Source: Flammeovirgaceae bacterium
GTDB lineage: Bacteria > Bacteroidota > Bacteroidia > Cytophagales > Cyclobacteriaceae
Reading direction: 5' to 3'
NCBI GenBank assembly: GCA_022616575.1
Contig: JAKEEN010000217.1
Location: forward strand, 1 to 6,849
DNA: 6,849 bases
This document shows, in pieces, positions 1-5,640 of this stretch (position 1 is the first letter of the stretch; each line of letters starts with the position of its first letter). Position numbers and translations under genes: made by a program. The notes under the pieces were generated by a model. It did not search any database. It was not told where the DNA came from and saw only the letters and a list, made by a program, of their open reading frames with translations.

Positions 1-36
1 CGGCCAATTCAGAAAACTTACCAATAGACTTTGAAC

Positions 37-67
37 TTTATAACTTTAAAATTTATAAACTTTTAAA
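37..67 (+). promoter_or_regulatory. AT-rich leader with near-tandem repeat and weak promoter-like box
   Basis: The upstream region of the first outer-membrane gene contains two almost identical AT-rich units side by side: TTTATAACTTTAAAA (37-51) and TTTATAAACTTTTAAA (52-67). Within the first unit, TAACTTTA (41-48) differs by one base from the Bacteroidota -7 consensus TAnnTTTG. It has only a poor TTA in place of the -33 TTG, 20 bases upstream. A start of transcription in the mid-50s would leave a leader of roughly 20 bases. No Shine-Dalgarno-like sequence precedes the ATG, as is usual in this phylum. The repeat is seen directly; the promoter role is a weak inference. Confidence 0.3.
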
Positions 68-75
68 CTTGAATT

Positions 76-642
76 ATGAAAACAATGACTAAATTTTTAA
101 CCGTTGCACTGTTGCTGATCACCTCGGCTTCATTTGCACAAGTACAGGTAGCTTTAGGTCTTAAGGGTGGGGTCAATATTTCTAAAGCTGATACAGATGT
201 TAGCACAGACAACGTAACAGGTATTAACGCGGGCGCCTTTGCACTTTTCAAGCTTACTAAGATTGGTATCCAGCCAGAGGTTTTATTCTCACAACAAGGT
301 GCGAAGTATGATGTTAATAAACTTGAAACAAGTTATATTAACATTCCGGTAATGGTTAAGCTTTACCTTGCTGCAGGCTTGAACATCCAAGCTGGTCCAC
401 AATTTGGTTTCCTTTCTAAAGCTGAGATTGATGGAGCCAATGTTAAGGACTCTTTTAAAGGTTCAGACCTTAGTGCAAATATTGGATTAGGATGGGATTT
501 GCCCTTTGGTTTGCTTATTGATGCACGCTATAACATCGGTCTTTCTGATCTTGATGACAGTGGAGTTCCGGCAGCTCCATCTTTTAAAAATAGAGTTATT
601 CAACTTTCAATAGGATATAAGTTATTTAAGATTGGCAACTAA
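76..642 (+). CDS. PorT-family outer-membrane beta-barrel protein
   Basis: Small outer-membrane beta-barrel protein of 188 residues, resembling the PorT / OMP_b-brl_2 family common in Bacteroidota. A Sec signal peptide covers residues 1-21 (Lys at 2 and 6, hydrophobic core FLTVALLLI, likely cleavage after SASFA, before Gln22). The mature part has the family's hallmarks in order: GLKGGVNIS near the N-terminus, an IQPEVLFSQQGAKY strand, YINIPVMVKLYL, AGPQFGFL, a glycine-rich NIGLGWDLPFG hairpin, ARYNIGLSDL, and a terminal strand VIQLSIGYKLF. Alternating polar/apolar strands fit about eight barrel strands. ATG at 85 is an alternative start that keeps the signal peptide; ATG 76 is preferred because it gives the more basic N-terminus. 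The gene shares architecture with the next gene, its diverged tandem paralogue. Specific function is unknown: PorT itself acts in type IX secretion, but most members of this broad family are uncharacterised, and nothing here ties this gene to that system. Confidence 0.85.
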   Translation: MKTMTKFLTVALLLITSASFAQVQVALGLKGGVNISKADTDVSTDNVTGINAGAFALFKLTKIGIQPEVLFSQQGAKYDVNKLETSYINIPVMVKLYLAAGLNIQAGPQFGFLSKAEIDGANVKDSFKGSDLSANIGLGWDLPFGLLIDARYNIGLSDLDDSGVPAAPSFKNRVIQLSIGYKLFKIGN

Positions 643-659
643 TACCTACCAATGGGTAT

Positions 660-689
660 TTGCAGATGAGAGTTTCTTATCTATATTCG
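660..689 (+). promoter_or_regulatory. Predicted Bacteroidota-type promoter of the second beta-barrel gene
   Basis: TTG at 660-662 (part of TTTG 659-662) and TATATTCG at 682-689 are separated by 19 bases. This matches the Bacteroidota sigma factor pattern TTTG / TAnnTTTG, with one mismatch in the -7 box. Transcription would start near 695, giving a leader of about 30 bases before the ATG at 724. It implies that the second barrel gene can be expressed independently of the first. The match is seen in the sequence; activity is inferred. Confidence 0.45.
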
Positions 690-723
690 CCACAGTTTTA
701 ATCAACTAGCCAAAATAATTATT

Positions 724-1344
724 ATGAAAAGATTATTGATAATTCTGTTCGTGTTAGTTACAGCAGGTAGCTATGCACAAGTAACTTTTGGTCTCAAGGG
801 AGGCTTAAACATTGCAAACACCAAAGTTTCATTTGGCGGATTGGAGTTGGATACGGATCCGAAAATTGGCTTTCATATTGGAGGGTTTATGAATTATGCT
901 TTATCCGACAATTTAGTGCTTCAGCCAGAATTGATTTACAACTCAGTTGGAGGAACATCTACCTATGTAGAGCCACCAGATTATTCAGAAGAATATGAGT
1001 GGAATCCATCATACCTTTCTATACCAGTCATGCTAAAGTACAATATCAATGAAAAATTCAATCTACAAGGTGGACTTCAATTGGGACTTCTTGTGGGGGG
1101 AAAACTAAAATATACAGAGAATGATTTTGGATTCATTTTAACAACAGAAACCGATGTTGATACTTTTGTAAACGGAACAGACATTAGTTTAAATCTTGGG
1201 GCAGGGTTTAATATTAATGAGATGATTGATCTTACTTTTCGATATTGCTTAGGAATTTCAGATGTTGCTAAATCAACCTTAAGTGGTGCTGAAATTAAAT
1301 TGAATACGATCCAATTTTCATTTGGCTATAAAATAACTCAATAG
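724..1344 (+). CDS. PorT-family outer-membrane beta-barrel protein (paralogue of preceding gene)
   Basis: A 206-residue predicted outer-membrane beta-barrel of the same family as the upstream gene. The signal peptide is residues 1-18 (KR then hydrophobic LLIILFVLVTAG, cleavage after GSYA before Gln19). The shared signatures follow in order: FGLKGGLNIAN, VLQPELIYNSVGG, YLSIPVMLKYNI, LQGGLQLGLLVGG, SLNLGAGFNI, FRYCLGISDV and the terminal strand IQFSFGYKITQ. It is longer than its neighbour mainly because of acidic, Tyr/Glu-rich stretches around residues 80-95 and 130-150, likely surface loops or extended hairpins. Eighty-one bases separate it from the first gene, with its own promoter candidate between them, so the two are tandem paralogues rather than a tight operon. 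The start is the first in-frame ATG that yields a complete signal peptide. No substrate or partner can be deduced. Confidence 0.85.
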   Translation: MKRLLIILFVLVTAGSYAQVTFGLKGGLNIANTKVSFGGLELDTDPKIGFHIGGFMNYALSDNLVLQPELIYNSVGGTSTYVEPPDYSEEYEWNPSYLSIPVMLKYNINEKFNLQGGLQLGLLVGGKLKYTENDFGFILTTETDVDTFVNGTDISLNLGAGFNINEMIDLTFRYCLGISDVAKSTLSGAEIKLNTIQFSFGYKITQ

Positions 1345-1351
1345 TTTTTAA

Positions 1352-1397
1352 AAAGGCCGCCTCAGTATCATAGACTGTATTTAAAGAGGCGGTCCTT
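1352..1397. terminator. Intrinsic terminator between convergent genes, best for tyrS
   Basis: CCGCCTC (1357-1363) pairs perfectly with GAGGCGG (1386-1392). A G-T and a G-C pair extend the stem to nine base pairs, then after one mismatch two A-T pairs follow. The 22-base loop contains a small CAGT/ACTG sub-hairpin. Read on the minus strand, the stem is followed immediately by TTTTT, the classical arrangement for ending tyrS transcription. On the + strand the downstream side is only moderately T-rich, so it would serve the outer-membrane gene less well. Its position in the 58-base gap between convergent stop codons supports the terminator call. Confidence 0.75.
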
Positions 1398-1402
1398 CTA
1401 GT

Positions 1403-2692
1403 TCATTCAACAATCATCAAATAATAATTCTTCTTTCCTTTCTGGGCCAACAGGTATTTCCCTTGCAATAAATTGTAATTCGGCTTTGCATTAGCATCAG
1501 CCACCTTCTCTTTATTTATACTCACTCCACCCGCCTGGATCATTTTTCTGGCTTCTCCTTTAGAGGAGAATATTACGCTCTTCGTTGCTGTTGAGAGTAA
1601 ATCAGTGCTACTCGCGCAAAACTCATATTCGGCCTTTGAAATCGAAACCTGTGGCACACCTTCGAATACACTTAGCAAAGTTTCTTCATCCAAACCTTGA
1701 AGGTCTTCCGTGGTAGAATTTCCAAATAGGATATTTGATGCTTTCACAGCTTGTTCATAATCTGTTTGAGAGTGAACCCGGATGGTAATGTCTTTGGCTA
1801 ACTCATGCTGGAGTTTACGCAGGTGAGGAGCATTGGCATGCTCCGCCATCATAGTGTTAATTTCTTCCTTACTCTTCAGCGTAAATATCCTTATATAAGA
1901 AGTCGCGTCTTCATCAGAGCAGTTAAGCCAGAATTGATAGAATTTATAAGGCGAGGTCTTTGCCGGGTCTAACCATACGTTTCCGCTTTCCGTTTTTCCA
2001 AACTTTGACCCGTCTGACTTGGTAATGAGTTTACAGGTTAGCCCATAGGCTTCACCTCTTAATTTTTTATGAATAAGGTCTGTGCCCGCTGTAATATTAC
2101 CCCACTGATCAGAACCACCCATCTGAAGTTTGCAGTTCTTATGTTCGTATAACCACATAAAATCATACGCTTGCATCAAAATGTAGTTAAACTCGGTAAA
2201 AGAAAGTTCACCGCCCTGGGCAAGCCTGTCTTTAATGAATCCCTTACTCAATAAGTAATTTACCGTTAAATACTTTCCGGCATCACGAAGAAAAGCAATC
2301 ATCTGTATTCCCTGGAACCAATCGTTATTATTAACTAACTCTGCCGGATTCTTTTCTGCTTTGAAATCCAGGAATTTCTCGAGTTGCTTTTTAATGCATG
2401 CTGCATTGTGTTGAATATCTTCAACCGTTAATAATTTTCGCTCTTCCTTTTTACCTGAAGGATCACCAATCATACCAGTAGCCCCACCCACTAAGGCTAT
2501 AGGTTTGTGACCACATTTTTGAAAATGTACCAAGGTCATAATCTGGGCTAAACTTCCTATATGTAATGAATCGGCTGTCGGATCAAAACCTATATAGGCT
2601 GTTGTGGATTCCTTTAACAGTAAGTCTTCTGTGCCCGGCATGATGTCGTGCAGCATACCTCTCCATTTCAGCTCTTCTACAAAATTATTCAT
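1403..2692 (-). CDS. tyrS: Tyrosyl-tRNA synthetase
   Basis: Cytoplasmic class I aminoacyl-tRNA synthetase that activates tyrosine with ATP and charges tRNA-Tyr. At 429 residues it matches the usual bacterial TyrS length (about 420-430). Recognisable elements in order: the N-terminal [15 protein letters not shown] block (residues 32-46) with the HIGH-type signature as HIGS (44-47); [13 protein letters not shown] (69-81); the tyrosine-binding Y170-xxx-Q174-xx-D177 set; [14 protein letters not shown] (192-205); and the KMSKS-equivalent KFGKT (230-234), the variant typical of the E. coli-like TyrS branch. The C-terminus, about 365-429, is an S4-type tRNA-binding domain ([18 protein letters not shown]). 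A near-leaderless promoter box sits directly before the ATG and a hairpin terminator follows the stop, so it is probably its own transcription unit, although the upstream CA-like gene ends only 41 bases away. The Ser in HIGS is unusual against the textbook motif but is probably a lineage variant. Confidence 0.97.
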   Translation of the reverse strand: MNNFVEELKWRGMLHDIMPGTEDLLLKESTTAYIGFDPTADSLHIGSLAQIMTLVHFQKCGHKPIALVGGATGMIGDPSGKKEERKLLTVEDIQHNAACIKKQLEKFLDFKAEKNPAELVNNNDWFQGIQMIAFLRDAGKYLTVNYLLSKGFIKDRLAQGGELSFTEFNYILMQAYDFMWLYEHKNCKLQMGGSDQWGNITAGTDLIHKKLRGEAYGLTCKLITKSDGSKFGKTESGNVWLDPAKTSPYKFYQFWLNCSDEDATSYIRIFTLKSKEEINTMMAEHANAPHLRKLQHELAKDITIRVHSQTDYEQAVKASNILFGNSTTEDLQGLDEETLLSVFEGVPQVSISKAEYEFCASSTDLLSTATKSVIFSSKGEARKMIQAGGVSINKEKVADANAKPNYNLLQGKYLLAQKGKKNYYLMIVE

Positions 2693-2696
2693 CGCG

Positions 2697-2704
2697 CAAA
2701 TATA
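2697..2704 (-). promoter_or_regulatory. Consensus -7 box directly upstream of tyrS, suggesting a leaderless transcript
   Basis: On the minus strand TATATTTG is an exact match to TAnnTTTG and lies only four bases (CGCG) before the tyrS ATG. With transcription normally starting a few bases after this box, the mRNA would begin at or next to the start codon. No convincing -33 TTG is seen at the expected spacing, which lowers confidence. If real, tyrS is transcribed separately from the transporter genes. Confidence 0.45.
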
Positions 2705-2708
2705 AAAG

Positions 2709-2730
2709 ACCTGAAAGGTTTTAAAAACCT
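2709..2730. repeat. Imperfect palindrome after the CA-like gene, possible terminator or decayed intergenic repeat
   Basis: AGGTTTT (2716-2722) and AAAACCT (2724-2730) form a near-perfect palindrome around one A, and a second ACCT/AGGT hairpin (2709-2719, loop GAA) overlaps it. The word ACCTGA occurs at both ends (2709-2714 and 2727-2732). The element begins just after the CA-like stop codon and ends just before the tyrS promoter box. On the minus strand it is followed by TCTTTTATAT, so weak termination of the upstream operon is plausible. It resembles the GACCT-AGGTTTT-AAAACCT intergenic palindromes of this phylum, with one arm incomplete; that resemblance is from memory. Confidence 0.4.
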
Positions 2731-2733
2731 GAT

Positions 2734-3342
2734 CTATGCAATGACTAACTTATTCTCTTCGCTGACGGCAACTTCTGAAAATGACCCGGTATTCAAGTCA
2801 AAGTACCAGCCGTATAGTTTTGGGTAATTACTCTCTTTCCAGGCCTTCTGAATGATTGGAAGTCTTTCTAAATTCTGGATTTGCTGCTTGATGTTCAACT
2901 CGCATAACTTTCTTTCTTTTTTCTCAAAAGAAAGTCCCTCAAACTCATGGTGGTACAGTTCATACAGACTCCTTAAATCGATGAGCCATTGACGAGTGAG
3001 GGGTTTCACAGTCCCTTGGATTACCTCACGTAAACTGCTGCAGTGGCTGTAGCCACATACGATAATATGCTTTACATGAGAAACCTCAAGGGCATCCTCG
3101 AGCACTGCCATTAAGCTTTCATCGCTCTCCTTTATAATATTGCCCATGTTCCTGTATACCAGTATTTCTCCCGGTTCTGTATTAGTAATCTCCCTGACGG
3201 GTACAAGACTATCGATAGAATCAATCCATAAGATTTTTGGCACATGTAAGGCTGACAAGCGGCTAAAGTATTCTTCATCAAGGGTTAGCTTTTCCTTAAC
3301 CCAAGCTTTACTTTCCAATAAAATTCTTTCTTTGGTTGTCAT
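2734..3342 (-). CDS. Carbonic-anhydrase-like protein lacking the catalytic zinc site (pseudo-beta-CA)
   Basis: A 202-residue, full-length member of the beta-carbonic anhydrase fold family. It aligns without gaps over residues 1-105 to the canonical enzyme encoded at 4974-5621, with about 40% identity by hand count. The active site is dismantled: zinc ligand Cys42 is Ser, His98 is Tyr, dyad Arg46 is Leu, and the GG after the last ligand is SS. Only Asp44 and ligand Cys101 remain. Fold-supporting segments are kept: KILWI (36-40), [10 protein letters not shown] (51-60), R64-N65, VKHIIVCG (90-97) and a C-terminal [10 protein letters not shown] (177-186). The ORF is intact and not truncated, so this is not a decaying pseudogene. 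The ATG overlaps the stop of the upstream SulP gene by four bases (ATGA), implying translational coupling and matched expression. Dehydration/hydration of CO2 is unlikely. A regulatory, scaffolding or ligand-sensing role for the transporter or active CA is inference; an alternative remodelled metal site cannot be excluded. Confidence 0.85.
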   Translation of the reverse strand: MTTKERILLESKAWVKEKLTLDEEYFSRLSALHVPKILWIDSIDSLVPVREITNTEPGEILVYRNMGNIIKESDESLMAVLEDALEVSHVKHIIVCGYSHCSSLREVIQGTVKPLTRQWLIDLRSLYELYHHEFEGLSFEKKERKLCELNIKQQIQNLERLPIIQKAWKESNYPKLYGWYFDLNTGSFSEVAVSEENKLVIA

Positions 3343-4892
3343 ACTTTAAAAATTGGGTTTAATGCGGTTACCGATTGCTTGAATTCAATACCTATCTCTC
3401 TGCTGGCGGCTGATTCTTTGAAATCAGCAATGGTCTCAAGGATATCTTTATCAATAAAAGTGGAACGCGCACCATCAATGATCACGTGGCTTCCATCAGG
3501 GATTTGACTTAAGGTATTTCGCAATAAAGCCTTATTAAGGAACGAAACATCGCGAGTCAGCCTAATGAGGTAATTACTTCCTTCGTTCACACAGAAAAGG
3601 GCATGATGAAAATTTGAACGAAGCACAAATATTAATCCTACACCGATACCGATCATAATACCTTGCAATAAGTTGGTTAACAAAATGGCCACTATCGTGG
3701 CGATGAAGGGAATGAATTGATCGTATCCTTTTATGAACATAGAATGAATTACCGATGGTTTAGTCAACTTCCATCCCACAGAAAGCAAAATGCCCGCGAG
3801 AGAGGCAAGAGGTATTTTATTGAGCAATCCCGGGATTAGTAATGCCGTAAGAAATAACAAAAGCCCATGCAATATTGCTGACATTCTACTTTTTGCTCCT
3901 GAGTTAACATTTGCTGAACTGCGAACAATCACAGAAGTAACAGGCAACCCACCAATAAGGCCACTCACCAGGTTTCCTAATCCCTGTGCTTTCAGTTCTC
4001 TGTTTAGAGGGGTAATTCTTTTGTACGGATCCAGTTTGTCAACCGCATCAATGCTTAATAGGCTTTCGAGGCTCGCAACAATGGCTATTGTGAGGGCAAC
4101 TGTCCATACGGAAGGATTTAAGATCGAACCAAAGTCCGGTAAAGAGAATTGAGAAATAAACGTGAAGAAATCGGTTGATACGGGTAGCGATACGAGATGC
4201 TCTGTATTAATATATAAATCGACCGCCCTGGTTTTGAAAAATTCATTCAATGTAATGCCAAGGGCAACGACTACTAATGGGGCTGGGATTATCGTGGTAA
4301 ATTTTTTTTCTTTTAAAAAGGGGCGTTCCCATAAAAACAAAATGGCGATAGACAGGAGGCAAATAATAATGGCACCCGGTTGAATAAAATTGAAGGCTGT
4401 CATGATTTCAGAAAATGTATTCTCTCCGTCAGGTTGCAAAAAGCTTTCATCGCCCACAAAATCCTTATCGTAACCGACTGCATGTGGAATTTGCTTTAAG
4501 ATTAAGGTTAAGCCGATTGCAGCCAGCATACCTTTGATCACGGATGAAGGAAAATAATTACCGATTGTGCCGGCTTTGAGTATACCGAGTACAATCTGAA
4601 TCAACCCCGCAAGAACTACAGCAAGCAGAAAAGTTTCGTAGCTGCCTAATGTTTGAATTGACGCAAATACAATAGTTGTCAATCCGGCAGCAGGTCCGCT
4701 TACACTCAACGCAGATTTACTAAAGGCCGCCACAACTAGTCCGCCAACGGAACCGGCAATAACTCCTGAAAATAAAGGAGCACCGGATGCCAAAGCAACA
4801 CCAAGACATAAAGGCAAGGCAACCAGAAACACGACAATACTTGCCGGTATATCGCTGGGTAAATTTTTCAAAGGGTTTGATTGATCACTCAT
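3339..4892 (-). CDS. SulP-family anion (probably bicarbonate) transporter with C-terminal STAS domain
   Basis: Inner-membrane SulP (SLC26-type) anion transporter of 517 residues. About 14 hydrophobic segments fill residues 15-425: the early LALP-type segment IVVFLVALPLCLGVALASG (19-37), the SGPAAGL substrate-site motif (65-71), and the SulP core SLESLLSIDAVDKLDP (274-289), LNRELKAQGLGN (296-307) and GGLPVTSVIVRSS (314-326). A soluble STAS domain follows, about 435-517, with the characteristic VIIDGARSTFIDKDIL (470-485); the family's Ser phosphorylation position is not evident in FIDKD. The N-terminal half resembles the SulP subclass found fused or linked to carbonic anhydrases (known from the literature), which favours bicarbonate as substrate; sulfate or another anion remains possible. 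It lies between two CA-family genes: 81 bases after the active CA, with a strong hairpin in the gap, and a 4-base ATGA overlap with the CA-like gene downstream. The start is the first in-frame ATG before the hydrophilic N-terminus; no Shine-Dalgarno is seen. Confidence 0.93.
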   Translation of the reverse strand: MSDQSNPLKNLPSDIPASIVVFLVALPLCLGVALASGAPLFSGVIAGSVGGLVVAAFSKSALSVSGPAAGLTTIVFASIQTLGSYETFLLAVVLAGLIQIVLGILKAGTIGNYFPSSVIKGMLAAIGLTLILKQIPHAVGYDKDFVGDESFLQPDGENTFSEIMTAFNFIQPGAIIICLLSIAILFLWERPFLKEKKFTTIIPAPLVVVALGITLNEFFKTRAVDLYINTEHLVSLPVSTDFFTFISQFSLPDFGSILNPSVWTVALTIAIVASLESLLSIDAVDKLDPYKRITPLNRELKAQGLGNLVSGLIGGLPVTSVIVRSSANVNSGAKSRMSAILHGLLLFLTALLIPGLLNKIPLASLAGILLSVGWKLTKPSVIHSMFIKGYDQFIPFIATIVAILLTNLLQGIMIGIGVGLIFVLRSNFHHALFCVNEGSNYLIRLTRDVSFLNKALLRNTLSQIPDGSHVIIDGARSTFIDKDILETIADFKESAASREIGIEFKQSVTALNPIFKV

Positions 4893-4912
4893 ATGTATTC
4901 AGTTTAACAAAT

Positions 4913-4952
4913 AGGATTGCTTTACGAAATGAAATTTCATAGAAGCAATCCT
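4913..4952. terminator. Strong intergenic hairpin between CA and second SulP gene (partial terminator or processing site)
   Basis: AGGATTGCTT (4913-4922) and AAGCAATCCT (4943-4952) form a perfect ten-base-pair stem. The 20-base loop itself contains the perfect palindrome ATGAAATTTCAT (4929-4940). It occupies the 81-base gap inside an otherwise co-directional minus-strand gene series. On the minus strand the stem is followed by ATTTGTT, a weak T-tract, so it may terminate only part of the transcripts or act as an mRNA stability or processing element. No gene on the + strand would use it. Confidence 0.55.
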
Positions 4953-4973
4953 TAAAATTCTAAAATTAAATGA

Positions 4974-5621
4974 TTAGGCAGGCACTCCGTTGCCGTTAAT
5001 CCTGTAAATGGTTGGCAACTCCTGCGAACTTCCAAAACTAACGTTAAGATCTTTGATGATGCCTGTTTTAAGACTATATACCCAACCGTGCACTACCGGT
5101 GCATTTCGTTCACGCCAGGCGTTCTGAATTATAGTTGTTTTTGTTAGATCAAATACTTGCTCAACTACATTCAATTCAACGAAACGATTAAACCTTAGTT
5201 CTTCATCATGGATAGCCTCGAGCTCATGTTGATGTGTTCGATAAACATCTTTGATAAACCGAATCCAATTGTCAACCAAACCATACTGCTCATTAAGCAT
5301 GGCTGCCCTCACCCCGCCACAGCCATAGTGCCCGCACACAATTACGTGTTTTACTTTAAGAATGTTAACAGCATAGTCAAGTACGCTGAGCAAGTTCATA
5401 TCTGAGTGCACTACCATGTTGGCAATGTTACGATGCACAAAAATTTCACCGGGCCTGGTGCCGGTAATTTCGTTGGCAGGTACCCGGCTGTCTGAGCAAC
5501 CGATCCATAGTATCTGCGGATTTTGCCCTTTTGATAACTCTTCAAAAAAGTGTGGATCTTCCTCCAGCTTCTTTTGAACCCATTTTCTATTTCCTTCTAA
5601 AAGTGCTTTATAAATTTCCAT
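4974..5621 (-). CDS. Beta-class carbonic anhydrase
   Basis: Cytoplasmic zinc enzyme interconverting CO2 and bicarbonate; 215 residues, the normal size for the E. coli Can / Haemophilus-type beta-CA. The complete catalytic set is visible: C42-S-D44-S-R46 (zinc ligand plus Asp/Arg dyad) and H98-Y-G-C101-G-G (zinc ligands). Family signatures EITGTRPGEIFVHRNIAN (51-68), VKHVIVCG (90-97) and HGWVYSLKTG (178-187) flank it. Trp39, Arg64 and Tyr182 correspond to the residues forming the non-catalytic bicarbonate site of type II beta-CAs (Haemophilus W39/R64/Y181, from memory), so allosteric inhibition by bicarbonate is plausible. It starts 19 bases after the stop of the first SulP gene and is followed by the second, indicating a role in supplying or consuming bicarbonate at the transporter. 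The ATG at 5621 is preceded only by a weak AAGAAA purine run. It is the intact counterpart of the CA-like protein at 2734-3342. Confidence 0.95.
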   Translation of the reverse strand: MEIYKALLEGNRKWVQKKLEEDPHFFEELSKGQNPQILWIGCSDSRVPANEITGTRPGEIFVHRNIANMVVHSDMNLLSVLDYAVNILKVKHVIVCGHYGCGGVRAAMLNEQYGLVDNWIRFIKDVYRTHQHELEAIHDEELRFNRFVELNVVEQVFDLTKTTIIQNAWRERNAPVVHGWVYSLKTGIIKDLNVSFGSSQELPTIYRINGNGVPA

Positions 5622-5640
5622 AAATGATTTCTTAATAAAA

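Noticed and set aside
641..660. Terminator after the first beta-barrel gene (AATACC / GGTATT)
   Set aside because: The stem is only six A/T-rich pairs with an eight-base loop, overlaps the stop codon and lacks a T-tract; too weak to call.
2693..2733. T-box leader controlling tyrS
   Set aside because: The gap is only 41 bases, far too short for a T-box, and the promoter box abuts the start codon.
2734..3342. Annotating this gene as an active carbonic anhydrase
   Set aside because: Two of three zinc ligands and the dyad Arg are substituted, so overall similarity to the active enzyme at 4974-5621 is not enough to assign catalysis.
2734..3342. Calling the CA-like gene a decaying pseudogene
   Set aside because: The frame is intact and nearly full length, aligns gaplessly over its first half, and is start/stop-coupled to the upstream gene; there is no frameshift or internal stop.
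3790..4152. Opposite-strand open frames inside the SulP, CA, tyrS and beta-barrel genes
   Set aside because: They lie wholly or almost wholly within well-supported genes and their predicted proteins show no recognisable family features; they are shadow frames.
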